Shown in pieces: positions 20,740-31,989 of a stretch of DNA of 64,000 bases. This DNA comes from Clavaria fumosa (taxonomy: Eukaryota; Basidiomycota; Agaricomycetes; Agaricales; Clavariaceae): assembly GCA_951802425.1 (NCBI GenBank), contig OX637806.1:1612001-1676000 (forward strand), written 5' to 3'. The position numbers were made by a program, and so were the translations under genes. Under the pieces are notes generated by a model. It saw nothing but the letters and a program-made list of their open reading frames with translations. It did no database searches and had not been told where the DNA came from. The stretch's first letter is position 1. Each line of letters begins with the position of its first letter.

Positions 20740-21907
20740 TGAAGAGGCGTGAGAAGCTGAATCGACGTGAGGCAGAGAGTCTGGCGAGGGAAGAAATGGA
20801 GAAGGCGAGGAGGGAGGAGGAGACGAGGCGGGAAGAGGCCGAAAGGCAGTTGCGGCTTGAGGCGGAGAGACAGAAGAAAGATCAGCTGGAGACAAAGGAT
20901 CGAAGAAGAAGCTAGAAAGGAGGAAGAGAAGGCACAGGCAGTGAAGAAGGAGGCAGAGCTCAAGCGCCAAGAGGAGGAGAGGCGCAAGAGAGAAGTTGAA
21001 GCCAAACGGCTAGAGGAGGAACAGCAGCAAGGAGTTGAGACTCGCCGGAGGGCTGAGGCCGACGCGCAGTGGACGAAGATAGACGCGACGCGAGACCACC
21101 AAGAAGGGAGAAAGCGTGAAGCAGAGACGGGTACCCGTCGGAAGACGCACAGCGACCGCACGCTTACGGTCCCTATAATACTTCCATCCCACGGGGTGTT
21201 GGCGTTTCCGCATCTTCTGCAGCGTCTGCGGGTGCCAGCACCGGCTCCTCTTCTGCGACCTACCGTAGTGTTCCCACCTCGTCTAGTCCAGACTCTGCAT
21301 CCTCTGCAAGTCACCGAAGCCCCGCCTGGTTGGTCAACATGGAGTCGCACGTCTACAAGCCAGGCCTCGAGCCCAAGTCGTCCAACTACCACGTCAAGCG
21401 CAAGCGCGAAAACCCATACTCCGAGATTCCCTGGTATGCCGCATTCCTCGACATCAAACCTTACCCCGAACGTCCGCGTCGACGAGGCGGAATGGGCCCA
21501 ACGGCAGGCGCGTCTTGCACAGGAACAGCAAGAAAAGTTTCGCCGGGAGCAGGAACGTATAGCAGCAGAGAAAGAAACCAAAGGGGGCGGGCCGCTCACC
21601 AAGACAGAAATCCTCCGCCTGTTCGCTGCGCACGAGCAAATGTGGTCCAGCCTGGAGACTGTGAGCGAGGTGGGGTGGCACAGCGTACCATGGCCCACGC
21701 TGAAGCGGCCATCTGTGCCCGAGGAAATTACGATATCTGCGCTGAGCGCGTACGTGCTCTCGCCACCTTGCTGGTCGCTGCTGCCGCTCGCCGCCGGGTG
21801 CCGCGGTCGCCCTCAAGCGGTTCCTCAGGTTTGGTGGGGAGCGAGCGCAACCAAACATCGAAGTTGGGCAGAGAGGATGAAGAGACGGCGAGGCGGCAAT
21901 GAGCAAG
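20740..21907 (+). pseudogene. NFKBIL1/IkBL-like host gene fragment inside T1
   Basis: Frames shift between two registers. One carries a long Glu/Lys/Arg coiled coil (20,760-21,120), then AEWAQRQARLAQEQQEKFRR, LTKTEILRLFAAHEQMW, VGWHSVPWPTLKRP and PEEITISALSAYVLSP. The other carries MESHVYKPGLEPKSSNYHV and RENPYSEIPWYAAF. This arrangement (charged coiled coil, 'PWP', 'ITI.AI..F.LSP') is how I remember fungal relatives of NFKBIL1. The expected terminal RWHPDRF segment is degraded (KRFLRFGGER-like) and Ngaro element G starts just after. At least two frameshifts make it a pseudogene. Name is moderate-confidence; transposon location is clear. Confidence 0.5.
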
Positions 21908-22117
21908 TGCACGGACTCGAAACGGAACAAGTAAGAGTCCGACATCTCGGACAAAGCCAAACAAACTCAAATTCAAACATAATTTTCTATTCTAGACCTC
22001 CTCTCTCTCCTACCATTACCACCTCTGTAGCACCAGTTGTTAACGTTACACTCTACTCCTCGCTCTCAATTTTTAAATCGCTGTCTTTCCGGGCTCCTTT
22101 GAAAGGTCACAGCTCCC

Positions 22118-24191
22118 ATGGTAACGACTCGAAACTCCTCGGCGCCTCCCGAGCCAGTAGCTGCCCCTGCAGGCACGGCCAATAAGGGGAAGGGCCGTAG
22201 CAAGCCCCATCTTTCGCCGGTCGGCGAGGAAGATTCCGCAGAGGAGCCGGCCGAGCTGGATCTGGATCTCTTGGATCTGAACCGTCTTGATGCCCAATTG
22301 GGTAGTGCAAATCAAAGCGCATATACGGAGCCTGGCGCTAGCCACGCCACAAGGGACACGCCTCTAGTGGGAGGGATACGGAGGCCCAGAGTCGCAGACT
22401 CTTCCCCCTTATCAACGGGTGATCTACTGTCCAGCCCACTCCCTCGCCCCGCTGCAAAGAAGCTCAGAGGAGTACCTAAACCAGTATTCAAAGCTGGAGA
22501 AGGAGGTGGACCCCGGGGGAATTCATCGAATCTACTACCCCCCGCTGAAATCGACGCACCGCCGGGGAGGTCGGGCTCCATCACTAGCCCACTGGGCAGC
22601 CACCTTACCGGGCCTGGCTTACCAGGAGACCGTGCGCCCGCCGCTATGCGGGGCCCGATAGCTGCCGCCCCCGGGGCCCCGACTTGGGCACCCATCCCTA
22701 CACACTTATCTCGGCCTACCCCTGTGCATACACCTCGGTTACCGGGTGCCCCTGCCTTACCTTCGTTGAATGCCTCTGCTACTCTACCCCAGAGTGCACC
22801 TAATACCCCGCAACCAAACGCTGCTCTACAGCCAGGTCTAGGTGGGCTACCACCGTACCTACCATGCCGCAGGATTACTGCTAATAGGATTATCCCTATG
22901 GTTAGATCCCGTACCGGCACCTGTGCCTTCCTCTCTCGTTACAGCCCCAGTGCTGCCAGCTCCTGGGTTGCAGAGTACTTTGTCTGATTCCACTGCCCGG
23001 CTGGACCCCGTTTCGGGTTTGGCGAGGGCACCGGCCATGGGTGGGTCTAGCGCCGGCCCACCTTCAGGCCCGCTAGCAGCCGCGGGTGGCCCCGTTACAG
23101 GCTTATCCCCAGACTTGACAGCAGCGGAGCTCGAGAGGTTTATCGCAGCCATCGTGTCTAAGACCATAGAAGCGGCGCTTACCGCTCGGGGTCCCCCTAC
23201 CTCGGCAACTACTGCCCTCAGGGTACCGCAGATCGAGGCCCTTCCATTAGGCCCTTCCGGCACTTTTCCTGCTGCCCCTACCTCCGTGTCGCTGGTGGCC
23301 ACTGATGCCCAGCTGGACCCTAATAAAGTTATTGAGCCCCCACACATCATCCGTATACTGGAATTGGGTTGGCGCAAACACATCCCGTTGCACCACCTCA
23401 CAAACGCCCGGTGCAGGGCCACTGCGTTTGTTGCAGAAGCTCCCACTGACACCCTCGTGGTAGGTCAGTCCGGGGCCTTGGAAATCAAACAGGCTAATCT
23501 GGACGCCTCCGGGGAGGCGGCAATCTCTCTGGCGGAGTTCGGGGAGGCTTGGCCCCGTTTCTGCAACATGGTGGAGAGGCATTTGGCCTCCACCCAGCGA
23601 GCAGAGATCGCTAGTGCCTTCCGATGCCATTACTCGTTCCTAGCCTCTCGCACCGACTTCACGGAGCGGTTCCGCCTCTATGTCACTTACGACATCCATA
23701 TACGTCAGAGTTTCATCCAGTATTCCGAGTCCTTTTCTCCTTCCGTCTTCCAATACCAAGTATGGAATGACATTGTGGACAGAGACCGCTCCACCCAGCT
23801 GGCCGCGATGCAGGCCTCCCTCAACTCAAATCAGGGATCTCGGCCCTTTCGACCCCCGGTGGGTGGCGTCCCTCCCACGAATAGTGGACGCCGCGGAGGC
23901 CGCATCCCCGCCCATGCACCTACACCCGGTCACCGTGGGGGTGGTGGGCGACCAACCCGCTGCTTCATCTGCCTCGCCTCGTCGCATGGTGGTAGGGACT
24001 GTCCCTCCACCAACAATGGATTCCTCATGAAGTCCAGCGATGGGACCTGGAAGCCACCCGCCCCGTTCAAAGACGCTGTCTGTTTCCGCTTCAACGGGTC
24101 GCGCGGGTGCTTTACGAGTGCCTGTCCCTTCGCTCACATCTGCTCCCTCTGTGGGTCTAGTGAGCACTGTGCCCAGAGCCACCAGCTCTAA
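22118..24191 (+). pseudogene. Gag-like protein of Ngaro element G
   Basis: ATG at 22118 starts a Pro/Ala-rich N-terminus. The frame shifts near 22,850-22,980 and continues to 24,191. The C-terminal part includes SLAEFGEAWPRFCNMVERHL, FASRTDFTERFRLYV-like helices, an Arg/Gly-rich linker and two Cys/His clusters (CFICLASSHGGRDCP; CFRFNGSRGCFTSACPFAH). CCCH/CCHC fingers are usual in DIRS/Ngaro gag proteins. The overlap of two frames of about 145 bp could be a programmed shift but is more simply a mutation. Confidence 0.7.
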
Positions 24192-25107
24192 CCCTTTCCC
24201 AATTGTAACACCACTCCGGTGGAAATGCTGGGATACCTTGCTAGCCTCTACCGGTATTCTGGCCGACTATAGTGATGTTGTTGAAGGCTTAAAGCACGGC
24301 TTCAACATTGGTATTTCTTCTTCCCTCACCTGCACTTTCTCGCCCCCAAATCACAAATCAGCCACTGAAAATGAAGAAATCATAGATAAACACATAGACA
24401 CTGAGCTCGCCCTGGGTCGTTATACTGGCCCGTTCTCTCCTTCTGAATTGAATGAAACTTTCGGCCACTACCGCACCACGCCACTCGGCGTTGTCTTTGA
24501 CTCCGCCTCGGGGAAAGCTCGAGTCATCAACGACCACTCCTTCCCCCGTAACGACCCTCTGAACTCCTCCACAAACTCGGAGATCGATGCCGCCCTCTTC
24601 CCATGCGACTGGGGGTCCTGGCTAGACTGTTTCTTGGCAGTCTTGGAAGCTCCCCCAGGTACCGAGGTTGCTGTCTTTGACGTTGACTCCGCGCATCGCC
24701 GTATGCCAACCTCGCCCCGTGATCGCCTCCATGTCTGTGTCGCATGCATCAGGAAAAAAAGCTCAAACAATATAGTACTATGTAGTCATAGTAATGGTAG
24801 TTCCCATATATTGCTCTGTAGTAACAGTAGTTCCCATATATTGCTCTGTAGTAATGGTAGTAATGGTAGTTCCTATATATTGCTCTGTAGACTGAGTAGA
24901 TCCCATACAATGCACCAGAGTATGCAAAGGTGATTCAATAGTTTACTTGTCTCAAATGGTAACCCAGGTTGATACTACAGTAGACTATGGTAGTGCTATG
25001 TGCCGCTTCCTGCTGCCACCACTGCTCCTTCCTTCCTCTGCACACCAGCCAGCACAAAATCAATGGCCCAGGTCCCCACTGTCAGTCTGTGACTGCAGTA
25101 GGGGGCC

Positions 25108-26355
25108 TGGGCCATTGCTGCTGCTGCCGCCGCCGCCGCCGCTGTTGCCGCCGCTGTTGCCGTCGTTGTTGCCGCCGCCGTCACCGTCATTGTTGCCGCC
25201 GCCGTCGCCGTCGTTGTTGCTGCCGCTGCCGTCGCTGTCGCTGCCGCCGCCGCTGTCGCCGCCGTCGCTGTTGCTGCCGCCGCCGTCGCCGTCGCTGCCG
25301 CTGCCGCCGTCGTTGTTGCTGCCGCTGCCGTCGATGTTGCTGCCGCCGCTGTTGCCGCTGCCGCCGTTGTTGCTGCCGCTGCCGTCGATGTTGCTGCCGC
25401 CGCTGTTGCCGCCGCCGCCGCCACTGCTGTCGCCGCCACCGCCGCCACCGCTGCTGTCGCCGCCGCCGCTGCCACTGCTGCTGTCGCCGCTGCCGCCACC
25501 GCCGCTGCTGTCGCCGCCGCCGCCGTCGTTGTTGCTGCCGCTGCCATCGATGTTGCTGCCGCCGCTGTTGCCGCCGCCGCCACCGCCGCCGCTGCTGTTG
25601 CCGCCGCCGCCACCGCCGCCACCGCTGCTGTCGCCGCCGCCGCCGCTGCTGTCGCCGCCGCCGCTGCCACCGCTGCTGTCGCCGCCGCCGCTGCTGTCGC
25701 TGCCGCCGCCGCCGCCGCTGCTGTCGCTGCCGCCGCCGCCGCCGCCGCCGTCGCCGTCGCTGCCGCCGCCGCCGTCGTTGTTGCTGCCGCTGCCGTCGAT
25801 GTTGCTGCTGCCGCCACCGCCGCCATCACCGTCGCTGCCGCCGCTGTTGCCGCCGCCGTCGCCGTCGTTGTTGCTGCCGCCGCTGCTGCCCTCGCTGTTG
25901 CCACCGCCGTCACCGCCGCTGTCGCCGCCGTCGCTGTCGCTGCCGCCGCCGCTGTCGCCGCCATCGCTGTCACTGCCGCCGCTGTCACCGCCGCTGTCGC
26001 TGCCGCCCCCGTCGCCGCCGCCCCCGTCGCCGCTGTCACCGCCGCTGTCGCTGCCGCCGCCGCCGCCGTCGCTGCCGCCGCCGCCGCCGTCGCTGCCGCC
26101 ACCGCCGTCGATGTTGCTGTTGCCGCCGCCGTCGCCGCCGCTGCCGTCGCCGCCGCTGCCGCCCCCATCGCCGCCACTGCTGTCGCTGCCGCCGCCGTCA
26201 CCGCCGCTGTCGCCGCTGCTGCTGTCGCTGCTGCCGCCGTCACCGCCGCTGTCGCCGCTGCTGCTGTCGCTGCCGCCGCCGTCACCGCCGCTGTCGCCGC
26301 TGCTGTCGCTGCCGCCGCCGTCACCGCTGCTGTCGCTGCCGCCGCCGCTGCCGTC
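25108..26355. repeat. GCC/GCT/GTT triplet tract (about 1.25 kb) in T2
   Basis: Nearly pure (GCC)n with interspersed GCT, GTT and GTC codon-like triplets; higher-order units such as GCTGCCGTCGATGTTGCTGC recur (25,320-25,560). Long open frames here are artefacts of the repeat. It parallels the tract in T1. Confidence 0.9.
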
Positions 26356-26358
26356 GTC

Positions 26359-26850
26359 GTAGTTGCTGGAGGAGAGAGGGAGGGGAAGGAAGAGGGAGGA
26401 GAGAGGGAGGAGAGAGGGAGGGAGGAGAGGGAGGAGAGGGAGAGTGAGGAGAGTGAGAGAGAGGAGACGGAGAAGTGCCGTCGCCCTCCATCGCCCTGTA
26501 GATTAAAAAAAATTGAAAAGAATCATGAAAAAAGGGAGAGGGCGCACCTGGTGGCCCCTCGCTGAGGGTGCCGCCGCTGCCGTGGTTGTCACTGAAGGAG
26601 AGGGTGAGGGAGAGGGAGGAGGTGCCGCCGCCGTCGCCGTCATCGCTGGAGGAGAGAGAGGGTGAGGGTACCGCCGCCGTCGTCGTCATCGCTGGAGGAA
26701 GGAGAGGGTGAGGGTGCTGCCGCCGTCGTCGTCATCGTTGGAGGTGAGGGTGAGGGTGCTGTCGCCGCTATCGTCGTTGCTGGGGATGGGAGAAAGGGAG
26801 GAGAGAGGGTGATGGTGGGAGGCAGAGAGAACGACAAGTTCAACACAGAA
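26359..26850. repeat. Purine-rich GA tracts with short GCC blocks
   Basis: GGAGAGAGGGAGG-type sequence alternates with GCCGCCGTC blocks, including near-duplicate units starting CATCGCTGGAGGA (26,641 and 26,688). No coding signal that is not explained by low complexity. Confidence 0.75.
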
Positions 26851-26859
26851 CATGTGACG

Positions 26860-27070
26860 ACTTTCTGGGACGGCAATTCCCACCATGCCACAAGTACAGC
26901 CATAAGCTTACCAAATCAGTGACCCACAAATGTTCTGGCCCATTTCTCAGTCAATTCTCAAGCAATTCTCAAGATTTTTTTTTTCATAAGACACTACTTG
27001 ATCTGTAGATTAATGTGGATATGTCAAAAAAATTAATTGATATTTTCTGTGCTGGTTTACCAAGATAGAT
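26860..27070. repeat. Dispersed repeat also present in inverted form at about 18,890-19,100
   Basis: Shares long stretches with the reverse complement of the T1 left flank, such as CCATTTCTCAGTCAATTCTC, CAAGCAATTCT and ACTTGATCTGTAGATTAATG. This links T2's cargo to the sequence flanking T1. Confidence 0.7.
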
Positions 27071-27162
27071 GGGTGCCTAGCTTTATCCAAGCTTTGAACA
27101 CCTTTTTGGAGCAATCTTTTGGAAGAGATCATATTCATCCAAACTATCATGATTGATTTGAT

Positions 27163-27345
27163 ATGTATAAATATATTACTGTCAAGTTGCCATCCAAGCC
27201 CCAAGCTGATGAACAGTTATATCAGATTCATGGAATGCCTGGCCATTCTAATGGACCATGCAAGCCAGCAACTCCACCATGCTTTGACACTACCTTGATC
27301 ATTGAGAACAAATCACAGTGGAAAGAGGATGGATTAAAAGGTTAG
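27163..27345 (+). pseudogene. Short fragment of an uncharacterised basidiomycete family (HGMPGHSNGPC motif)
   Basis: An open frame of 60 codons with LYQIHGMPGHSNGPC followed by a Phe-Asp-Thr-Thr-Leu stretch. From memory, intact relatives continue with a conserved GYRVG.VRV.F segment; here the frame stops first. No transposase catalytic residues are visible. Probably a captured fragment. Confidence 0.3.
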
Positions 27346-27424
27346 TCTAAGGCTATCAATTGTCTACAATTTGATGTCAACTTCAACTAGGTCTTCATGT
27401 AGCAAGATTTTTGATCTTCCAAAG

Positions 27425-27835
27425 CATCTCATCAGCAAAACAGCTCAGCTAAGTTGTCAGTATACTGTCCATTTCATTCAATTGACCTGTCATGCATCAT
27501 GCACCTCCCCAAATTGGCCAAAAATCACACTGGTCACACATCATTTGAGGAATTGGTCAATTTGTAAGGTGAAATTCCCTTTTTGGGTGACAGTTACCTA
27601 ATATATACTGGTGGAGGGGCAGTCAATTATCCCTCATGTCACACTTGACTTCTACTTTCAGTCAATTCAAAATTTGACCAGAGGAATGCATCACACCACC
27701 TGGTCAATTGAATGAAATGGTACAGTAGAGAGGTATGGACTGGTATGTAATACCCCAAGACAACTTGGGGTGTTACACACCAGTCCATACCAGTCCATAC
27801 TTACATTTAGCCAAGCTGTTTTGCTGATGTGCCTG
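27425..27835. repeat. Foldback structure with nested inverted repeats
   Basis: Outer arms CATCAGCAAAACAGCT (about 27,428 and about 27,820), middle perfect 19-bp arms CCATTTCATTCAATTGACC (27,468 and 27,701), and a central hairpin 27732-27759/27764-27791 with 28-bp arms and only two mismatches. Looks like a MITE or foldback element nested in T2. Confidence 0.7.
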
Positions 27836-28147
27836 GGCATAGTACCACATCCTTTAGCATATGTTCACTGGTACAGACCACTTACAAGCTTTGATCTAGC
27901 AACTGGCATGTATCAGATTATTTTGTCTACTTGACAAAATTCTGCAAATTTGGCACAGTTGTCTGTTGATTCCTCACTTTGGATCAGCAGATGTACCTAT
28001 CTCATGGACCAGAAATAATGCTCTTCATTCAGCAGCTCAATTTTATCTCAACAAGTATACTGATATGCATTCATTTATGGAGTACAAATCTTTGTAACAA
28101 TTTTAGTCCAAAAGTATCAGACTGGGTCTCACACAACTTAAATGTAA

Positions 28148-28349
28148 GGTCATGACAACAATACTCAATACTAACATAAGGGGGAAAGAGTACAAAAGAG
28201 GAAAAGCAAAGGTATATATACCAAATGCTTCAGCATTTGCTGGTGTTCCCATGCTCAGACCCTTGGATCACGTGACATGCCCAGGCTCCAGGTCATGTGA
28301 TCTTACAATTATGTAATCTGACCCCAGCCACAGGTCATGTGACCTTCCA
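28148..28349 (-). repeat. LTR-like fragment with preceding polypurine tract
   Basis: On the minus strand a purine tract (ACTGGGGGAGGAGGG) is followed by TGTTGGAAGGTCACATGACC, several CATGTGA/CACGTGA boxes and TATATATA, ending near GTCATGACC. This resembles the 3' end of a gypsy-type element, but no partner LTR or coding region is seen. Confidence 0.4.
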
Positions 28350-28649
28350 ACAACCCTCCTCCCCCAGTTTCTCCACAACTCCTCTTTGGGATGGCTTATG
28401 TAAGCAATCCTAACAAAAAGAGACTACTCTATGTACTTGTCATATACTGCACAATATCATGAATTGTTCATTTTGATCCTAATCTATAGCCTGCTGAAAC
28501 ACTCATGAGTTTATTGCTTCAACCTTGCACTGGAATTCACCTCACCTCCACTCAGCTCCTGATTATATCATAATCATGACAACATCTGTGCTGTCAATTC
28601 AATGTAGTACAAAGGCTTACTATCCTACCCAACAGCACTATCACTAGTT

Positions 28650-28898
28650 GCTACTAGGCTCAACATAGTACATAGGCTCTACTACCGTAACTACAATGCA
28701 CTCATAATATGCTACTAGGCTCAACATAGTACATAGGCTCTACTACTGTAACTACAATGCACTCATAATATGCTACTAGGCTCAACATAGTACATAGGCT
28801 CTACTACTGTGACTACAATGCACTCATAATATGCTACTAGGCTCAACATAGTACATAGGCTCTACTACCATTACTACAATGCACTCATAATATGCTAC
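28650..28898. repeat. Four 61-bp tandem repeats near the right end of T2
   Basis: Unit GCTACTAGGCTCAACATAGT continuing to CTCATAATAT, starting at 28650, 28711, 28772 and 28833, nearly identical with changes at the CTACTACYGTRACT positions. There are no unique spacers, so this is a simple tandem array, probably subterminal to T2. Confidence 0.9.
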
Positions 28899-30155
28899 CC
28901 AGTCTATTGCATGCTATATAGTAATCCATACCTTCTATGTATTACTATTTTTCTCACTACATATGCTACAGCAGTCTATACAGGCTGTGTAGTCTACATA
29001 GTCTATGCTGATGTCTACTGCTGGGGGTTCTTTTTCCTGATGTGGAAGGGCTTTGTATACATTGACCACTGCTGCTGCTTTGGTTGTACAAGTTCAAGCG
29101 GGATTTTCGGCCGTGTAGCTGATGCGATTGTTGCAATATACATGAAGAAGGGCTGTGATAAAATTATTAAATGGGCCGACGACTTCACCTTTTGGCGGTT
29201 CCCTCTGCATAAACCCCCTGCACGCCGCGGTTACTCCTTCGCTTACGATGAATCCCTTATACGGTCAATTGCCACATCCCTTGGATGGCCGTGGTCCGCA
29301 AAACCTGGAAAATGCCTCCCATTCGCTACCGTCTTCAAATACCTTGGTTTTATTTGGAATCTCGTTGATAAGTCTGTGTGTCTCCCAGAAACGAAACGCT
29401 GCAAAATCCTTGCGAAGATTGAAAAAATCGCGTCATGCCCTTCTGTCGTGAAAAAGGATGTCGAGTCCCTCGTTGGCTCACTCAACCACTGCGCAGTTGC
29501 TATAAAATTTAGTAGGACTCATTTGCCCTCCCTATACCGGCTCTTAAGCAAATTCAACCAGTATCCTTCACCCTTCGTAAAGCTTCGGCCGCCCAAGGAT
29601 GTGCATGCCGACCTAGCCTGGTGGAAGCTCTCGCTGTCACAACCTTGGTGCGGAATGAAAATCAACCCAGCACCCCCCTTCCACCCCGCCTGCATCCATG
29701 TCGATGCTTCCGACTGGGGAATCGGTCTCATCGTCGACTCGCAATGGCGTGCTTGGAAACTCTGTCCCACCTGGAAGTCCGAAGGGCACAATATTGGCTG
29801 GGCGGAGATGATTGCGGTGGAGCTCGCCACCGCAACGCTCATCAGACTGGGCCTCTCTGCCGTATCTGTCACAATCCACTCGGACAACGCAGGTGTGGTT
29901 GGCGCGTTCCGCTGCCAAAACTCACGTAGCCCGACACAGAACGCTTCCCTGCGCCGCACGCTAATGCTCGCACATGATTATGACATCCGGTTGCACTTTG
30001 TGTGGATCCCTTCCCTTTCCAACCTTGCAGATAGCCCTTCGCGAGGTTCCCCTATGCGTTGGGACTCTCTCCTGCCCTGTCCCCCCACCCCTTTCGCACT
30101 TCGCGAACTCGTGTTCCCTGTTCAATGTAGCTCCGAGCTACCTGCCCCCTCTTAA

Positions 30156-30468
30156 TGCAAAACCTTCCATGTCGATTCCCGTGCGCCAACTTTGGGACGC
30201 TGTTCTACCTTATTACAACCCGTGCGCCAACTTTTGGGACGCTGTTCTACCTTATTACAACCCCTCGGACAACAATATGTTGCATGTAGAGCTCGTTTGT
30301 ACCATTCACATGTAAACCCAGCCTTCCAGTATCGAAGTCGCTGGAATCTCCTAGTTTCCTCATTCCTGACCTGTCAGCCGGCCTATTCTGAAACTTGGGG
30401 CTGACGGTCCCCCATCATACTTATAGCTCATGCGTGCCCGTTAGCCATTTACCAAACACGACGCCTCC
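30156..30468. other. Spacer between RT-RNase H and recombinase, with a 42-bp tandem duplication
   Basis: About 310 bp without a credible gene. A 42-bp unit starting GTGCGCCAACTTT and ending TTACAACCC occurs twice in tandem (30,181 and 30,223). The second copy has one extra T. Confidence 0.7.
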
Positions 30469-31450
30469 ATGCCTGCCAACATTACCATCCGGAAGGACCT
30501 AGTTGCCAGCGCAATTGCCTCAGCGTGGTCCCCATCAACCCGCGAGCTCTACAACCGGGGTGTATCACGCTTCCTCGCATGGTGCGAAGCTAACGAAGTG
30601 GACGCGGAATCGCGCTTCCCGACTCCTGAATCTCTACTTTGTGCATTTGCGGCCTCATCCTTAGGCTTGCGATCCGCGTCTGCAGTGCGTAACGACCTAG
30701 CAGGTATCCGTGCCTGGCATATCTTCAATGATCTGCAGTACATGGGTGGTACTCGCCTGCTCTACGTCGTTCGGGGCCTCGAAAACCAAGCTCCCACCAA
30801 CTCCCGGCTACCTGCCCGACCAGCAATCCGCCTCCCTCATATCGTAGCTCTCCATGACGGTCTGGACCTGAGCAACAGCCTGGACGCTGCCGTCTTCGCT
30901 TTGGCTACCTGTTCCTTCTGGGGCCAAGCGAGATTGGGTGAGCTGCTGCCAGCAAACGCAAGCACCCCCAGCGGTAACATTGCCCGCTTACGTAACGTGT
31001 CCCCTCATCAAGACTAGGATCTAGGATGATCCATCTTCCATGGACGAAAACGAAGAAAAGTAGGGGCGACTCCATCGCTATATGTCGCCAACGCGGTCCT
31101 GCGGATCCCATCTGGGCGCTAGAAAACCACATCACATTAAATGGCCTATTCAGTGCTCCCAACGCCCCCCTTGCCAGCTACCGCAGCTCATACGGATCCT
31201 TATCCCTCCTGTCGAAGCACTCCTTCCTGAAGCGTTGCAATGCAATCCTTGGATCCCTCGGCTATGGGCGCTTCTCCGGCCATTGCTTCAGGATAGGAGG
31301 AACGACCGAACTGCTGGTCCGGGGTGTCAACCCTAACATTGTGCGAGTCATGGGACGCTGGTCCTCAGACAGCTTCTTGCGCTACTGGCGGAATATCTCC
31401 GACATCGCAGCTCTACACGTCGAACTGATGGATGATGGTGTTCTCTCTGG
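30469..31450 (+). pseudogene. Tyrosine recombinase of Ngaro element G, frameshifted
   Basis: ATG 30469 opens an N-terminal SAM-like core-binding domain (WSPSTRELYNRGVSRFLAWC, LAGIRAWH). The catalytic domain begins with SFWGQARLGELLP, giving the first Arg. A stop at 31,015 and a frame change follow. In the new frame are SGHCFRIGGTTELL (H-x-x-R), VMGRWSSDSFLRYW (second catalytic region and the Tyr nucleophile). The R...H-x-x-R...Y set is what is expected of YR retroelement recombinases, which integrate by strand exchange instead of an RNase-H-fold integrase. The internal stop and shift make this copy defective. Confidence 0.8.
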
Positions 31451-31989
31451 GTGCCGTTCCGGGGTCGCGGGGTTGCCCGCTGCGGGTGGCTCCCCACCGG
31501 CACCCCACAGATAGGAGTTCGCAGGACACGAACACCTCTCTCCCCCAAAATGTAGACACGATCTGTAATTCCATGTGTACTAATCCTACTTCCTGCCACT
31601 GCAACTCTACAACTGGCGGGAGGGACGAGATGCACGGACTCGAAACGGAACAAGTAAGAGTCCGACATCTCGGACAAAGCCAAACAAACTCAAATTCAAA
31701 CATAATTTTCTATTCTACACCTCCTCTCTCTCCTACCATTACCACCTCTGTAGCACCAGTTGTTAACGTTACACTCTACTCCTCGCTCTCAATTTTTAAA
31801 CCCTCCCTCCTCTCCCTGTTTGATTGTGTCTTCGCCGATGGGGTGGCTCCCCACCGGCACCCCACAGATAGGAGTTCGCAGGACACGAACACCTCTCTCC
31901 CCCGAAATGTAGACACGATCTGTAATTCCATGTGTACTAATCCTACTTCCTGCCACTGCAACTCTACAACTGGCGGGAGGGACAAGATG

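Larger units (their letters stand above)
24747..29042. mobile_element. DNA transposon T2 (CATCAGGAAAA TIR, TSD TG) in the RT of element G
   Basis: CATCAGGAAAAA at the left and its exact reverse complement at the right delimit 4.3 kb flanked by TG (24745-24746 and 29043-29044). Excision restores the G reverse transcriptase. The terminus matches T1, so they are one family. Left subterminal repeats of TTCCCATATATTGCTCTGTA (three copies, 24,792-24,890) and right 61-bp tandem repeats (28,650-28,898) resemble subterminal arrays of CMC-type elements. Internally it holds a GCN-triplet tract, purine-rich blocks, a fragment shared with the T1 flank, a foldback and an LTR-like piece. No transposase seen. 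Confidence 0.8.
24192..30155 (+). pseudogene. Reverse transcriptase-RNase H of element G, split by T2
   Basis: The 5' part (to 24,746) contains FDVDSAHRRMP, the first catalytic Asp region, and ends at HVCVA. T2 follows. The 3' part resumes at 29,043 with VYIDHCCCFGC, then KWADDFTFWRFP (the xADD box), FKYLGFIWNL and a DIRS-type RNase H with VDASDWGIGL, GWAEMIAVELATATL, HSDNAGVVGAF and LADSPSRG. Deleting T2 and one TG gives ...GTCGCATGGAAGGGC, restoring the frame as V-A-W-K-G. Downstream, 30156-30468 is a spacer to the recombinase. Confidence 0.85.
21908..31988 (+). mobile_element. Ngaro-type tyrosine-recombinase retrotransposon G with split direct repeats
   Basis: Termini have the order A1 - coding region - B1 - A2 - B2. 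A1 is 21908-22077, A2 is 31631-31800 (170 bp, nearly identical). B1 is 31484-31630, B2 is 31841-31988 (about 147 bp, nearly identical). This split-repeat layout, with gag, RT/RNase H and tyrosine recombinase and no integrase, defines Ngaro-type YR retroelements. T2 interrupts the RT. No target duplication is expected and none is seen. Frame breaks in gag and YR show it is inactive. Confidence 0.9.

Noticed and set aside
19733..20970. Long open frames encoding poly-Ala, Pro/Leu-rich or Arg/Cys-rich proteins on both strands
   Set aside because: They follow a stop-free GCN triplet repeat, are open in several frames at once, and show no start context or domain. Treated as repeat, not as genes.
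24947..26447. Large frames of 400-490 codons across the second triplet tract
   Set aside because: Same reason: low-complexity triplets open in all frames.
28650..28898. Regular 61-bp repeats that superficially resemble a CRISPR array
   Set aside because: The whole unit is repeated with no unique spacers, in a eukaryotic genome with introns; it is a plain tandem repeat.
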